Shown here one piece after another: positions 20,416-29,912 of a DNA stretch of 64,000 nucleotides. Each line of letters begins with the position of its first letter. Position 1 is the stretch's first letter. Origin of the DNA: Ciceribacter thiooxidans (GTDB lineage: Bacteria; Pseudomonadota; Alphaproteobacteria; Rhizobiales; Rhizobiaceae); contig NZ_CP059896.1 of NCBI RefSeq assembly GCF_014126615.1, forward strand, positions 1,994,501 to 2,058,500, written 5' to 3'. A program made the position numbers and the translations under genes. The notes beneath the pieces are model-generated. The model had not been told where the DNA came from, ran no database searches, and saw nothing but the letters and a program-made list of their open reading frames with translations.

Positions 20416-20444
20416 ACTATACAAATTGTTGGACAGAACAACAA
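20416..20444 (-). promoter_or_regulatory. Putative sigma-70-type promoter of the candidate sRNA
   Basis: A -35 hexamer TTGTTG and a -10 hexamer TATAGT with the standard 17-base spacing, in an AT-rich patch within otherwise GC-rich DNA. It points away from pleD toward the structured region. Sequence resemblance only. Confidence 0.4.
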
Positions 20445-20591
20445 AACGCGAATACTTCCACCCACTTGTCCCGCTCGTGAACAAGAGATGACAGTCGGTC
20501 GATGGCAATATTTTGCAGCTGACGCGTCTACGGCGTCGCCGGCCGTCGGCGCGGCCGCCGTGCCTCGTCCGCGGTTTTCTCAGCGAAACGG

Positions 20592-21965
20592 TCAGGCTGC
20601 TGCGGCAACGACCCGGTTACGGCCGGCGCTCTTTGCCTGGTAGAGCGCGCGGTCGGCCTGCTTCAGCAGTTGCTCCGGTGTCTCGATATCCGGCGTCAGC
20701 GTCGCGATGCCCATCGAGGCGGTAACGTCGAGCGAGGACGCGCTGGCCTTCAGAGCGAACGGACGATGTTCGATCATGCCGCGAAGGCGCTCGGCGATGA
20801 CCGCAGCCGCCTCTGCCGTCGTATCCGGCATCACAACGACGAATTCCTCGCCACCATAGCGGCAAGCGAGGTCGGCTCCGCGCACCGTCGAGCGGATACG
20901 GGTGGCGAACTCGCGGATGACGTCGTCGCCGGCGTCATGGCCGTAGGTGTCGTTCACCAGTTTGAAGCGATCGATGTCGGTGATGCAGATCGAGAGCGGG
21001 CGGCCCCTCGCCTGCGCGCGATTGAAGAGCACCTTGAGATGGTTGTCGAGGTAGCGGCGATTGTGGAGGCCGGTGAGCCCGTCGGTGACGGCGAGCTCTA
21101 TGCTCTCCTTCACGCTGAGGCGAAGGCGGTCGTTGTAGCGCTTGCGGCGGATCTGCGTCAGCGTGCGTGCGACCAGTTCGTTCGGATCGATCGGGCGCGC
21201 GAGATAGTCGTTCACGCCGAGATCGAGCGCACGGATGATCATCGGCTCGTCGCCGTTGTCCGTCACGAGCAGGACCGGAATGAAGCGCGTGCGTTCGAGG
21301 GAACGCAGCTGCGAGCAGAGACGCAGCGGATCGTAATCATCGAAATTCGCGTTGACGATCACCAGGTCGAAACTGTTTTCTGCCGCCTCGAACAGGGCCG
21401 CCTGCGGATCGGAGCTCGCGGTGACCGCTGCCACCGGCTTCAGCGCCTTGACGATGCGTTCCTGGCTGTTGGCCCGGCCGTCGACGAGCAGGACCTGGGC
21501 AATCTCGTCGAGTCGTCCGTCCCCTACCCGCAACATGTCCTCAACGCCCATATTGCGCGCCGCTTCCGTGCGGATACGCAGTTCGTCGGTCAGCGTCTTG
21601 AGACGCACGAGGCTCTTCACGCGCGATATGAGTTGCAGATCGTTGACCGGCTTCGTCAGAAAGTCGTCCGCACCCGCCTTCAGGCCGCGTACGCGATCGG
21701 AGGGCTGGTCGAGCGCGGTCACCATCACGACGGGGATGTGCGACGTCCTCGGATTGGCCTTCAGCCGCTCGCAGACCTCGAATCCATCCATGCCCGGCAT
21801 CATGACGTCGAGCAGGATGACGTCGACGTTTGTCTTGTCGCAGATTTCGAGGGCGACAAAGCCGTTCTCGGCCGTGAGTACGTCGAAGTACTCGGCGAGC
21901 AGCCGCGCTTCGAGCAGCTTCACATTGGCTGGAATATCATCGACGACAAGAATTCTGGCGGTCAT
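20592..21965 (-). CDS. pleD: Response regulator and diguanylate cyclase PleD
   Basis: PleD (457 residues) makes cyclic di-GMP when phosphorylated and directs polar development. Order: a REC domain (1-120) with phosphorylation site Asp53, a second degenerate REC (about 155-275) whose equivalent position is Asn205, and a GGDEF domain (about 290-455) with active site GGEEF at 371-375. The inhibitory site RGAD (362-365) lies five residues before it, so product inhibition is expected. It follows divK by 18 bases in one operon, as in Caulobacter. Confidence 0.97.
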   Translation of the reverse strand: MTARILVVDDIPANVKLLEARLLAEYFDVLTAENGFVALEICDKTNVDVILLDVMMPGMDGFEVCERLKANPRTSHIPVVMVTALDQPSDRVRGLKAGADDFLTKPVNDLQLISRVKSLVRLKTLTDELRIRTEAARNMGVEDMLRVGDGRLDEIAQVLLVDGRANSQERIVKALKPVAAVTASSDPQAALFEAAENSFDLVIVNANFDDYDPLRLCSQLRSLERTRFIPVLLVTDNGDEPMIIRALDLGVNDYLARPIDPNELVARTLTQIRRKRYNDRLRLSVKESIELAVTDGLTGLHNRRYLDNHLKVLFNRAQARGRPLSICITDIDRFKLVNDTYGHDAGDDVIREFATRIRSTVRGADLACRYGGEEFVVVMPDTTAEAAAVIAERLRGMIEHRPFALKASASSLDVTASMGIATLTPDIETPEQLLKQADRALYQAKSAGRNRVVAAAA

Positions 21966-21983
21966 GACAATTTGTCCGGTGTT

Positions 21984-22355
21984 TCAGGCATCACCGAGAT
22001 AGATTTTGATCGTCTCGATAAATTTTGGCACAGAAATGGGTTTCGATACATAGGCTTCGCAGCCGCCCTGGCGAATGCGTTCCTCGTCGCCCTTCATCGC
22101 GAACGCAGTAACAGCGATGACGGGAATGACATGCAGCTCCGGGTCGTCCTTGAGCCACTTTGTGACTTCGAGGCCGGAGACCTCGGGCAGCTGGATATCC
22201 ATCAGGATGAGGTCGGGCCGGTAGCGGCGCGCGAGATCGAGCGCTTCCATGCCGTTGCGCGTCTGAATGGTCTCGTACCCACAAGCCTCGATGAGATCGC
22301 GGAAGAGCTTCATGTTGAGCTCGTTGTCTTCGACGATCATGACCTTCTTCGGCAT
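21984..22355 (-). CDS. divK: Cell-cycle response regulator DivK
   Basis: DivK (123 residues) is a single-domain response regulator that controls the PleC/DivJ-DivL-CckA-CtrA cell-cycle circuit. It consists only of a receiver domain, with acidic residues at ED9-10, phosphorylation site Asp53 (LILMDIQLP), Thr in VTAFAMKG and Lys in YVSKPI. The start was placed at the [14 protein letters not shown] methionine; upstream in-frame residues have no similarity. It is the first gene of the divK-pleD operon and diverges from the DUF3572 gene. Confidence 0.97.
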   Translation of the reverse strand: MPKKVMIVEDNELNMKLFRDLIEACGYETIQTRNGMEALDLARRYRPDLILMDIQLPEVSGLEVTKWLKDDPELHVIPVIAVTAFAMKGDEERIRQGGCEAYVSKPISVPKFIETIKIYLGDA

Positions 22356-22479
22356 ACGATACGATCCTTCAGCCCCGGCGTTCCAAGCCGCCGCGGCAAG
22401 TTGCGGTTGGCTGTTGCACCTTCCTCTCGATGGAATATTAAGTTCATTTGGTTGAGAAAAAGGTAACTCGGAACACAAC

Positions 22480-22773
22480 ATGAAACCTCTCGAACTACCT
22501 CCCGGTCCGGAAGAAACCGCGATTGCCGTGCTCACATGGCTTGCAGGTGAGCCGGAAATGCTCGGTCGCTTCCTGGCTTTGACCGGCACCCGGGCCGATC
22601 AACTCCGTCAGGCGATCAACGATCCCGGCTTTCTCGCCGGCATGCTCGACTTCCTCATGGGCCACGAGCCCACGCTCATCGCATTCTGTGACGCCTCCGG
22701 CATCGCACCGGAGACGGTCGTGAAGGCCTGGCGGCATTATTCCGGCCCGGGACTTGATTCGGGCGAATATTGA
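22480..22773 (+). CDS. DUF3572 family protein
   Basis: A 97-residue, mostly helical protein matching DUF3572, a small alphaproteobacterial family of unknown function ([16 protein letters not shown] near the N terminus, [13 protein letters not shown] near residue 58). It diverges from divK across 124 bases. The conserved link to divK suggests co-inheritance but not a known role. Confidence 0.85.
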   Translation: MKPLELPPGPEETAIAVLTWLAGEPEMLGRFLALTGTRADQLRQAINDPGFLAGMLDFLMGHEPTLIAFCDASGIAPETVVKAWRHYSGPGLDSGEY

Positions 22774-22793
22774 GGCGGCACTGGTCTCGCGAC

Positions 22794-23375
22794 TCAGAGC
22801 ACCAGACGCACCAGGGGCCTGCCCTCCTTTCTCGACGCGACTTCGGAAAATCCGGCCGCTTCGAAAATTCGTCTCGATCCGACATAAAGCCCGACTGACT
22901 TCGATTGTTTCGTCCGTTCGATCGGACAGGCGTCGATGACGCGCGCGCCGGCGGTGCGGGCATGGGCGACGGCAGCGTCGAGCATCCGATGGCTCAATCC
23001 CTTGCCGCGCTCCTTCGACACGATGAAGAAGCAGCTCACCGCCCATACTGCCGGGTCGCCGGCATCCGCCTCCTCGAGCGGCCGTGATACGGTACGCGGC
23101 GAATTCCAGTTCGGCACATCGGCGCGAGGGCCCACCTGCACCCAACCGACGGGCCGCTCGCCGAGGTAGCCGATGAGGCCGGGAGGCGGTCCCTCGTTCA
23201 CGCGCTGACGCATGAAATCCTTCTTTTCGCTGCCGGTGAAGCTCTTGCGCTCGGCAGGCACCAGCCGGAAATAGGTACACCAGCAGTCGTAGCAGGCGCC
23301 GCGCGGGCCCATCACGGCTTCGAAGTCGCCCCAGCGGTCGGCCGAGAGAGGCTGGGCATGAAATCCGTCGTTCAT
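22794..23375 (-). CDS. GNAT family N-acetyltransferase
   Basis: A 193-residue acetyltransferase. The N-terminal GACYDCWCTYFRL segment, rich in cysteine and tryptophan, and the SKERGKGLSHRMLDAAVAHA acetyl-CoA loop are typical of a group of small GNAT enzymes. The ATG at 23375 follows AAGGGAA and fits better than the upstream start. It diverges from dinB; the LexA box between the two genes lies 53 bases upstream of this start, so SOS control of this gene is possible but unproven. Confidence 0.82.
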   Translation of the reverse strand: MNDGFHAQPLSADRWGDFEAVMGPRGACYDCWCTYFRLVPAERKSFTGSEKKDFMRQRVNEGPPPGLIGYLGERPVGWVQVGPRADVPNWNSPRTVSRPLEEADAGDPAVWAVSCFFIVSKERGKGLSHRMLDAAVAHARTAGARVIDACPIERTKQSKSVGLYVGSRRIFEAAGFSEVASRKEGRPLVRLVL

Positions 23376-23427
23376 CGCATTTCCCTTGCCACCCGAGTCG
23401 AGCAAGAGTAACGCTAAGCGTGCGAAT

Positions 23428-23442
23428 GTTCAACATTTGTTC
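23428..23442. promoter_or_regulatory. LexA (SOS) box of dinB
   Basis: GTTC-AACATTT-GTTC is an exact match to the alphaproteobacterial SOS box GTTC-N7-GTTC, five bases before the dinB ATG. A tentative promoter, TTGCCA (23386) with TAACGC (23409), would put the box just downstream of the transcription start, where LexA could block elongation. The box match is seen; binding is inferred from the family. Confidence 0.85.
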
Positions 23443-23447
23443 CAGCG

Positions 23448-24731
23448 ATGACAACCGACCTGACCGCGTATCCAGCCTTCTGCCGCGACTGCCTCAGAGG
23501 CCAGCCGCAAGGCAACCGTCGCTGCAGCAGCTGCGGCAGTCCCCGGCTCGTCTATCATACGGAACTCTACGGGCTCACGCTTGCCCACATCGATTGTGAC
23601 GCCTTCTACGCCTCGATCGAGAAGAGGGACAATCCGGAACTCGCCGACAAGCCGGTGATCGTCGGTGGCGGCAAGCGTGGTGTGGTCTCGACCGCCTGCT
23701 ACATCGCCCGCATTCACGGCGTCCGCTCCGCGATGCCCATGTTCAAGGCGCTGGAGGCCTGCCCCGACGCCGTCGTCATCAAGCCGGACATGCAGAAATA
23801 CGTACGCGTCGGACGCGAGGTGCGGGCGATGATGGAGGAACTGACGCCACTCGTGCAGCCACTCTCGATCGACGAGGCGTTCCTCGAGCTTTCCGGCACC
23901 GATCGGCTGCACCATGATCCGCCGGCACGCGTGCTCGCACGCTTCGCCCGCCGCGTCGAACAGGAAATCGGCATCACGGTCTCCGTCGGCCTTTCCTACT
24001 GCAAGTTTCTGGCGAAGGTCGCCTCCGACCTGCAGAAGCCGCGCGGCTTTTCGGTGATCGGCGAGGCAGAGGCGCTGGATTTTCTCGCCCCGCGCCCGGT
24101 GACGACGATCTGGGGCGTCGGAAAGGCGTTTGCGGCGACGCTCGAAAGCGACGGCATCCGTACCGTCGGGCAGCTGCAGACCATGGAGGAAGCCGATCTC
24201 ATGCGCCGTTACGGCTCGATCGGCCAGCGGCTCTACCGTCTTTCCCGCGGGATCGACGATCGCGACGTCCACCCGAACGAAGCGGCGAAGAGCGTTTCCG
24301 CCGAGACGACCTTCTTCGAAGACATCAGCCGCCGGGAGGATCTCATCATCCACCTGCGGGCTCTGTCGGAAAAGGTCGCCTGGCGGCTGAAGAAGCACGG
24401 GATTTCGGGGCAAACCGTCGTCCTGAAGCTCAAGACGGCGGATTTCAAGGGACGGACGCGCAACCGTCGCCTAGAGGACCCGACGCAGCTTGCCGACCGC
24501 ATCTTCCGTACCGGGCTGGCGCTCATGGAAAAGGAGGCTGACGGTACGCGTTTCCGGCTGATCGGGATCGGCGTGACCGACCTCAAGGAAGCCTCGGTCG
24601 CCGATCCGCCGGATCTGGTCGACCAGCAGGCCGGCCGACGCGCCGCCGCTGAAGCCGCGATGGACAAGCTGCGCGACAAGTTCGGCAAGTCGACGGTGGA
24701 GACCGGCTACACCTTCGGGCGGCGGAAATAG
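23448..24731 (+). CDS. dinB: DNA polymerase IV with N-terminal zinc-ribbon
   Basis: A 427-residue Y-family polymerase for translesion synthesis. The catalytic acidic residues are Asp49 and Asp51 ([12 protein letters not shown]) and Asp142-Glu143 ([10 protein letters not shown]). A helix-hairpin-helix follows ([10 protein letters not shown]) and then the little-finger domain. Unlike E. coli DinB, the first 30 residues carry Cys12-Cys15 and Cys26-Cys29, a likely zinc ribbon. No beta-clamp motif was identified with certainty; the C terminus ends [10 protein letters not shown] LexA box sits directly before the start, so SOS induction is expected. Confidence 0.95.
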   Translation: MTTDLTAYPAFCRDCLRGQPQGNRRCSSCGSPRLVYHTELYGLTLAHIDCDAFYASIEKRDNPELADKPVIVGGGKRGVVSTACYIARIHGVRSAMPMFKALEACPDAVVIKPDMQKYVRVGREVRAMMEELTPLVQPLSIDEAFLELSGTDRLHHDPPARVLARFARRVEQEIGITVSVGLSYCKFLAKVASDLQKPRGFSVIGEAEALDFLAPRPVTTIWGVGKAFAATLESDGIRTVGQLQTMEEADLMRRYGSIGQRLYRLSRGIDDRDVHPNEAAKSVSAETTFFEDISRREDLIIHLRALSEKVAWRLKKHGISGQTVVLKLKTADFKGRTRNRRLEDPTQLADRIFRTGLALMEKEADGTRFRLIGIGVTDLKEASVADPPDLVDQQAGRRAAAEAAMDKLRDKFGKSTVETGYTFGRRK

Positions 24732-24950
24732 CGCTCGGACGACGGTCCGATCTTGAAGTGGTTTGCCGTCCGTCTGTGATGGTGATGCTGTCGCACCCAC
24801 GGCAAGAAGGTCACGTCGCGCAAATGCAGCGATACACCGACTCGTGATTGCAGTGCTTGCCCGAGAAAACCTTCCTTAAACTTCGCGCGATATTTTAACG
24901 ACCAGCACAAGCACTCGCCCGGTCAGTTTTGCGTTGAGGACGATAATAGC

Positions 24951-26195
24951 ATGCTGAAGTTCCTGCACGTCGCGTGTCTGCTTTCCGCGACAGCGCTTGC
25001 CTCTCAGAGCTTCGCCGGAGACGGCGGCGCGCTGCAAATCTATGTTTCGAAGGCCGAGCAGAGCCTGACGGTCTATGATGGCGACCAGGTCGTCGCCACC
25101 TCCCGCGTCTCGACCGGCAAGCCGGGCCACTCCACGCCGTCGGGAATCTTCTCCATCCTCGAGAAGCGCAAGTATCACGAGTCCAATCTCTATTCGAACG
25201 CGCCGATGCCCTGGATGCAGCGGCTCACATGGTCAGGCGTGGCGCTGCACGAATCGAACAGCGTGCCAAGCTATCCGGCGTCCCACGGCTGCGTCCGCCT
25301 GCCGCGCGCCTTCGCCAAAGCGCTCTATCAGATGACCGAGCGCGGCGCCCACGTCATCATCACCGACGAACCGGTCGTTCCGGCACCTGTGCGCCATGCG
25401 GCACTCTTTCAGCCGCGGCAGCCGGTCGCCGAAGGACAGCTCCTCTCGGATGCAGAACTGCGGCCGTCCACCATCGAGGCGGGACGGAAGCCGGTTCAGG
25501 TCGCGATGGTCGAAAAGGAAGCGACGAGCCCGGTCCAGTCGGCCGAGGCCTTCGCCGACATTCCGCCCGTGCGCATTCTGATCACAAGACGCGGTCAGCG
25601 CGAGACCCTGATGGACGTGCAGGCGATGCTCACCGATCTCGGTTTCGACGCCGGCATCATCGACGGCTATCTCGGCCGCCAGACCATCTCGGCCGTCAAC
25701 GGCTACAAGCGGTGGAAGGGGCTCGCAACCAAAGGTGAAATCCTGACGCCCGAATTTCTGGCGCAGCTCTATGCGAGCGCCGGCAAGGGCGAGCCGCCGC
25801 TCGGTCAGATCATGGTGCGGCAGAAGTTCAAGCCCGTCTTCGAGGCTGCAATCGCGATTGCCGATCCGCAGAAGCCGCTCGGCACCCATTTCGTCGAGGC
25901 GACGCATGTCGACATGCTCGCCGGCAGCGCCGAATGGCGCGGCGTCACGCTGGAGAACAACCTCTCCAACGCGACGATGAAGCGCCTCGGCATCGAAGCG
26001 CCGACGGCCGGCGAGACCGCGCCGACGCTTGCGCAGGCGCTCGACCGCATCTCCATCCCGGATGCCGTGCGCCGGAAGATCGAGCCCATGCTCGGGGAAG
26101 GCAGCTCGATCACCATTTCGGATTCGGGGATCGGGCCGGAAACCGGCGACGGGACCGACTTCATCACCGTGACCCGCAAGGTGCCGCGCGGCTGA
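24951..26195 (+). CDS. L,D-transpeptidase (YkuD) with peptidoglycan-binding domain
   Basis: A 414-residue exported cell-wall enzyme. A signal peptide (cleavage near ASQSFA-GDG, residue 22-23) is followed by the YkuD catalytic domain (about 27-140), with the motif SHGCVR and nucleophile Cys114, and His100. A putative peptidoglycan-binding repeat lies at about 215-260 (VQAMLTDLGFDAGIIDGYLG). It would form 3-3 crosslinks or attach proteins to peptidoglycan, as these enzymes do in Rhizobiaceae. Monocistronic, with 219 bases upstream. Confidence 0.92.
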   Translation: MLKFLHVACLLSATALASQSFAGDGGALQIYVSKAEQSLTVYDGDQVVATSRVSTGKPGHSTPSGIFSILEKRKYHESNLYSNAPMPWMQRLTWSGVALHESNSVPSYPASHGCVRLPRAFAKALYQMTERGAHVIITDEPVVPAPVRHAALFQPRQPVAEGQLLSDAELRPSTIEAGRKPVQVAMVEKEATSPVQSAEAFADIPPVRILITRRGQRETLMDVQAMLTDLGFDAGIIDGYLGRQTISAVNGYKRWKGLATKGEILTPEFLAQLYASAGKGEPPLGQIMVRQKFKPVFEAAIAIADPQKPLGTHFVEATHVDMLAGSAEWRGVTLENNLSNATMKRLGIEAPTAGETAPTLAQALDRISIPDAVRRKIEPMLGEGSSITISDSGIGPETGDGTDFITVTRKVPRG

Positions 26196-26225
26196 CGCGG
26201 GCAACCCGCCGGCATCCACCAGCGG

Positions 26226-29200
26226 TTACACCAGCTCGACGTCGACGATCCCAGGCGCCGACCGCAGCGCTGCCGCGATCTCCGGCGAGATGCGGTACTT
26301 TTCCGAAAGCTCGACCTCGATCTCGCGCTGGCCGTCTTCCTTGATGACGACGAAGGAGACGAGGCCGTCGCCCCTGGTGTTGAGGTGGGCGCCGACCGCC
26401 TTCAGCGGACCGGAATCGCGAACATAGACGCGTAGCGCCTTCTGCATCTGCAGCGATTTTTCTTCGAGCGACTGGGCCGTCTGGATCCTGAGCCCGATGC
26501 CCTCCGGCCGCTCTTCCGCAGCAACGGTGATCACCACGGATTTGCCGGACTCCAGAAGGTCGCGATACTGGTTCAGGCCTTCGGAAAACAGGACCGCCTC
26601 GAACTGCCCGGAGGAATCCGAAAAGGTGACGATGCCCATCTTGTTGCCGGTGCGGGTCTTGCGTTCCTGACGCCCCGTCACCGTGCCGGCGAGACGCCCG
26701 GCCGTCGCGCCCTGCTTCACCGCGGCGGAAAAATCGGCAAAGGTCTGGACGCGCATCTTTTCGAGGAGCGAGCGATAGGTGTCGAGCGGATGCGCGGAGA
26801 GATAGAAGCCCAGCACCTGGAATTCGCGGTGCAGCTTCTCCGAGGCGAGCCACGGCGTGTACGTCGGGAAGGCGATCTTCTCCGGCCCGGAGGCGCCGCC
26901 GGCACCGAACATGTCCGACTGGCCGCTGACGGCATTTTCCTGCGCGCGCTGCGCATAGCCGAGAATGCGGTCCAGCCCGCCGATCAGTTCGGCACGGTCG
27001 TGGCCGAAGCAATCGAAGGCGCCGGCACAGATCAGGCTTTCGAAGACACGGCGGTTGATCTGCTTCGGATCGATGCGCAGACAGAAATCCTCGAGGCTCT
27101 CGAAGGGCTTGTCGCCACGAACTTCGACGATGTGGTCGACGGCCGACTCGCCGACGCCCTTGATCGCAGCGAGCGCATAGTAGATGCAGCGATCGCCGGT
27201 CTGAAAGTGGCGGAACGAGGTCTGCACCGACGGTGGGATGACCTTGATGCCGAGACGCCCCGCATCCTGGCGGAAGTCGTTGAGCTTCTCGCTGTTGGCC
27301 ATATCGTAGGTCATCGTGGCGGCGAGGAACTCGACCGGATAATGCGCCTTCATGTAGGCCGTCTGGTAGGAGACGATCGCGTAGGCCGCAGCGTGTGACT
27401 TGTTGAAGCCGTAGTTGGCGAACTTGGCCAAGAGTTCGAAGATGTTCTCGGCCTGAGGCTTGGACACGCCGTTCTTCATCGCACCATCGACGAAGCGGGC
27501 GCTCTGCTGGTCCATCTCGGCCTTGATCTTCTTGCCCATGGCGCGGCGCAGAAGGTCGGCTTCGCCGAGCGAATAGCCCGACAGGACCTGGGCGATCTGC
27601 ATCACCTGTTCCTGGTAGACGATAACCCCTTGCGTCTCCTTCAACAGGTAGTCGATCTGCGGGTGGATGGAGGCAATTTCCTCCTCGCCATGCTTGCGGG
27701 CATTGTAGACCGGGATGTTCTCCATCGGACCCGGACGGTAGAGCGCCACCAGCGCGATGATGTCCTCGATACAGTCCGGTCGCATGCCGATCAGCGCCTT
27801 GCGCATGCCGGCACTTTCAACCTGGAACACGCCGACGGTTTCGCCGCGGGAGAGCATTTCGTAGGTCAGCTTGTCGTCGAGCGGAATCGCTGCCAGGTCG
27901 ACGTCGACGCCTCTCTGCTCCTTGACGAAATCGACAGCCGTCTTCAGCACCGTCAGCGTCTTCAGGCCGAGAAAGTCGAACTTGACCAGCCCCGCCTGCT
28001 CGACCCATTTCATGTTGAACTGGGTCACCGGCATGTCGGAACGCGGATCGCGATACATCGGCACCAGCTTCGACAACGGGCGGTCGCCGATGACGATACC
28101 GGCGGCGTGGGTCGAGGCGTGGCGGTAGAGGCCCTCGATCTTCTGGGCGATGTCGAGAAGACGGGCGACGACCGGCTCCGCTTCCGCCTCCTCGCGGAGC
28201 TTCGGTTCCTCCTCGATCGCCTTGGAAAGCGGCGTCGGGTTCGCCGGGTTGTTCGGCACCAGCTTGCAGATCTTGTCGACCTGGCCGTAGGGCATCTCCA
28301 GCACGCGGCCGACATCGCGCAGGGCCGCACGCGCCTGCAGCGAACCGAAGGTGATGATCTGCGCCACCTGCTCACGGCCGTACTTCTGCTGGACGTAGCG
28401 GATCACCTCTTCGCGCCGGTCCTGGCAGAAGTCGATGTCGAAGTCGGGCATCGACACGCGTTCCGGATTGAGGAAGCGTTCGAAGAGCAGCGAGAAGCGC
28501 AAGGGGTCGACGTCGGTGATGGTGAGCGCATAGGCGACCAGCGAGCCCGCGCCCGAACCGCGGCCCGGACCGACGGGAATGTCGTGCTGCTTCGCCCACT
28601 TGATGAAGTCGGAAACGATCAGGAAGTAGCCGGGAAACTTCATCCGCTCGATGATCGAGAGCTCGAATTCGAGCCGTTCGCGGTAATCCTTCTCCTCGTA
28701 GCCCGCCGCCATTCCGAGCGCGGCGAGCCTCCGGTCGAGCCCCTCGACCGCCTGCCGCCGCAATTCCTCCGCCTCGGCTTTCTCCGCCTCCTCCGGATCG
28801 GCGCCGACGCCGGCAAAGCGCGGCAGGATCGGTTTGCGCGTGTTGAGCACGAAGGAGCACCGCATGGCGATCTCGACGGTGTTCTCGATCGCCTCCGGCA
28901 AGTCGGCGAAGAGCGCCTGCATCTCGGCCCGGCTCTTCAGATAATGGTCGGGCGTCAGGCGGAAGCGGTTGTCGTCGGAAACGATCGCATTGTGGGCGAC
29001 GGCCATCAGCGCGTCATGCGCGTCGTAGTCCTCCCGGGTGAGAAAGAACGCTTCGTTGGTCGCAACCAGCGGCAGGTCGTACTGATAGGCGAGCTGCACC
29101 ATCTTCGTCTCGTGGCGACGATCGTAGTCGCCGTGACGCTGCAACTCGACATAAAGCCGGTCGCCGAAGAGCCGCTTCAGCGTCGAAAGCCGCGCCTCGG

Positions 29201-29714
29201 CCTGCGCCCCGTGCCCTTCCTGAAGGGCGACATCGACCGGTCCGCCCGAAGCCCCGGTCAATGCGATCAGCCCGTCCGTGCCGCGTTCTTCCAGCCACGA
29301 CGTGGTGACATGCACCGCCTGGTGCCCCTCTCCTTCGAGGTAGGCACGGCTGACGAGATCCACGAGCCGCTCGTAGCCGGCGGCATCCGCCGCAAGCAAC
29401 ACGATCGCAGGGTATCTGGCGGGCGCATGCGACGAACGTTTATCGTCCCGCGCATCCTCCATATCGATCGACAACTGGCAGCCGATGATCGGTTGCAGCC
29501 CGTCACCGACGGCATATTGCGAAAACTCGAGCGCGACGAAGAGATTGTTGGTGTCAGTGATGGCGACCGCCGGCTGGCCGTCGGCGGCGGCCTTGCGGAG
29601 AATCTTCTTCAGCGGCAATGCGCCTTCGAGCAGCGAATAGGCCGAATGGAGGCGCAAATGCACAAAACCCGGCGACCCTGCCTCGTGCACACCTTCGCCA
29701 ACTGCTTCGCCCAT
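26226..29714 (-). CDS. dnaE: DNA polymerase III subunit alpha
   Basis: DnaE (1162 residues) is the replicative polymerase subunit. The PHP domain starts at FVHLRLHSAYSLLEGALP; the catalytic aspartates lie in PDFDIDFCQDRR near residue 425; a helix-hairpin-helix and OB-fold region follow, ending with a normal C terminus (about 1160). It is the chromosomal DnaE1 type, not the shorter ImuC/DnaE2 type. A 28-residue SOS-controlled frame lies 111 bases upstream on the same strand. Confidence 0.97.
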   Translation of the reverse strand: MGEAVGEGVHEAGSPGFVHLRLHSAYSLLEGALPLKKILRKAAADGQPAVAITDTNNLFVALEFSQYAVGDGLQPIIGCQLSIDMEDARDDKRSSHAPARYPAIVLLAADAAGYERLVDLVSRAYLEGEGHQAVHVTTSWLEERGTDGLIALTGASGGPVDVALQEGHGAQAEARLSTLKRLFGDRLYVELQRHGDYDRRHETKMVQLAYQYDLPLVATNEAFFLTREDYDAHDALMAVAHNAIVSDDNRFRLTPDHYLKSRAEMQALFADLPEAIENTVEIAMRCSFVLNTRKPILPRFAGVGADPEEAEKAEAEELRRQAVEGLDRRLAALGMAAGYEEKDYRERLEFELSIIERMKFPGYFLIVSDFIKWAKQHDIPVGPGRGSGAGSLVAYALTITDVDPLRFSLLFERFLNPERVSMPDFDIDFCQDRREEVIRYVQQKYGREQVAQIITFGSLQARAALRDVGRVLEMPYGQVDKICKLVPNNPANPTPLSKAIEEEPKLREEAEAEPVVARLLDIAQKIEGLYRHASTHAAGIVIGDRPLSKLVPMYRDPRSDMPVTQFNMKWVEQAGLVKFDFLGLKTLTVLKTAVDFVKEQRGVDVDLAAIPLDDKLTYEMLSRGETVGVFQVESAGMRKALIGMRPDCIEDIIALVALYRPGPMENIPVYNARKHGEEEIASIHPQIDYLLKETQGVIVYQEQVMQIAQVLSGYSLGEADLLRRAMGKKIKAEMDQQSARFVDGAMKNGVSKPQAENIFELLAKFANYGFNKSHAAAYAIVSYQTAYMKAHYPVEFLAATMTYDMANSEKLNDFRQDAGRLGIKVIPPSVQTSFRHFQTGDRCIYYALAAIKGVGESAVDHIVEVRGDKPFESLEDFCLRIDPKQINRRVFESLICAGAFDCFGHDRAELIGGLDRILGYAQRAQENAVSGQSDMFGAGGASGPEKIAFPTYTPWLASEKLHREFQVLGFYLSAHPLDTYRSLLEKMRVQTFADFSAAVKQGATAGRLAGTVTGRQERKTRTGNKMGIVTFSDSSGQFEAVLFSEGLNQYRDLLESGKSVVITVAAEERPEGIGLRIQTAQSLEEKSLQMQKALRVYVRDSGPLKAVGAHLNTRGDGLVSFVVIKEDGQREIEVELSEKYRISPEIAAALRSAPGIVDVELV

Positions 29715-29825
29715 ATCCGTCTACCCGCATCCGATGAATCGGTGCGATTTTCGGTCGCCCCGACAGGGAAGTCCAGCCTTCGCGACCGGACACGGGTCAC
29801 TCTCTACAGGATAGGTGCGAGAACC

Positions 29826-29912
29826 TCAAATCGCGGAGACGATCACCGAGAAACCGGTGAGGAACATGAGGATCGAGGCGAATGCGGCGACATCACGGAA
29901 AACATCAGTCAT
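29826..29912 (-). CDS. 28-residue membrane peptide under SOS control (SidA-like candidate)
   Basis: A frame too short for most gene callers: MTDVFRDVAAFASILMFLTG and then FSVIVSAI, one transmembrane helix from about residue 9 to 28 with a short acidic-basic N terminus. Its ATG is preceded by AAGGAGTGA at ideal spacing. Upstream, TTGACA and CAAAAT 17 bases apart form a promoter whose spacer is filled by a perfect LexA box. In Caulobacter, SidA is a 29-residue SOS-induced membrane peptide that blocks division; size, topology and regulation match, but homology to SidA could not be tested here. Confidence 0.8.
   Translation of the reverse strand: MTDVFRDVAAFASILMFLTGFSVIVSAI

Noticed and set aside
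22356..22479. Possible CtrA site (TTAA-N7-TTAA) upstream of divK
   Set aside because: One TTAA half is present near 22438 but the second half does not match at the required spacing.
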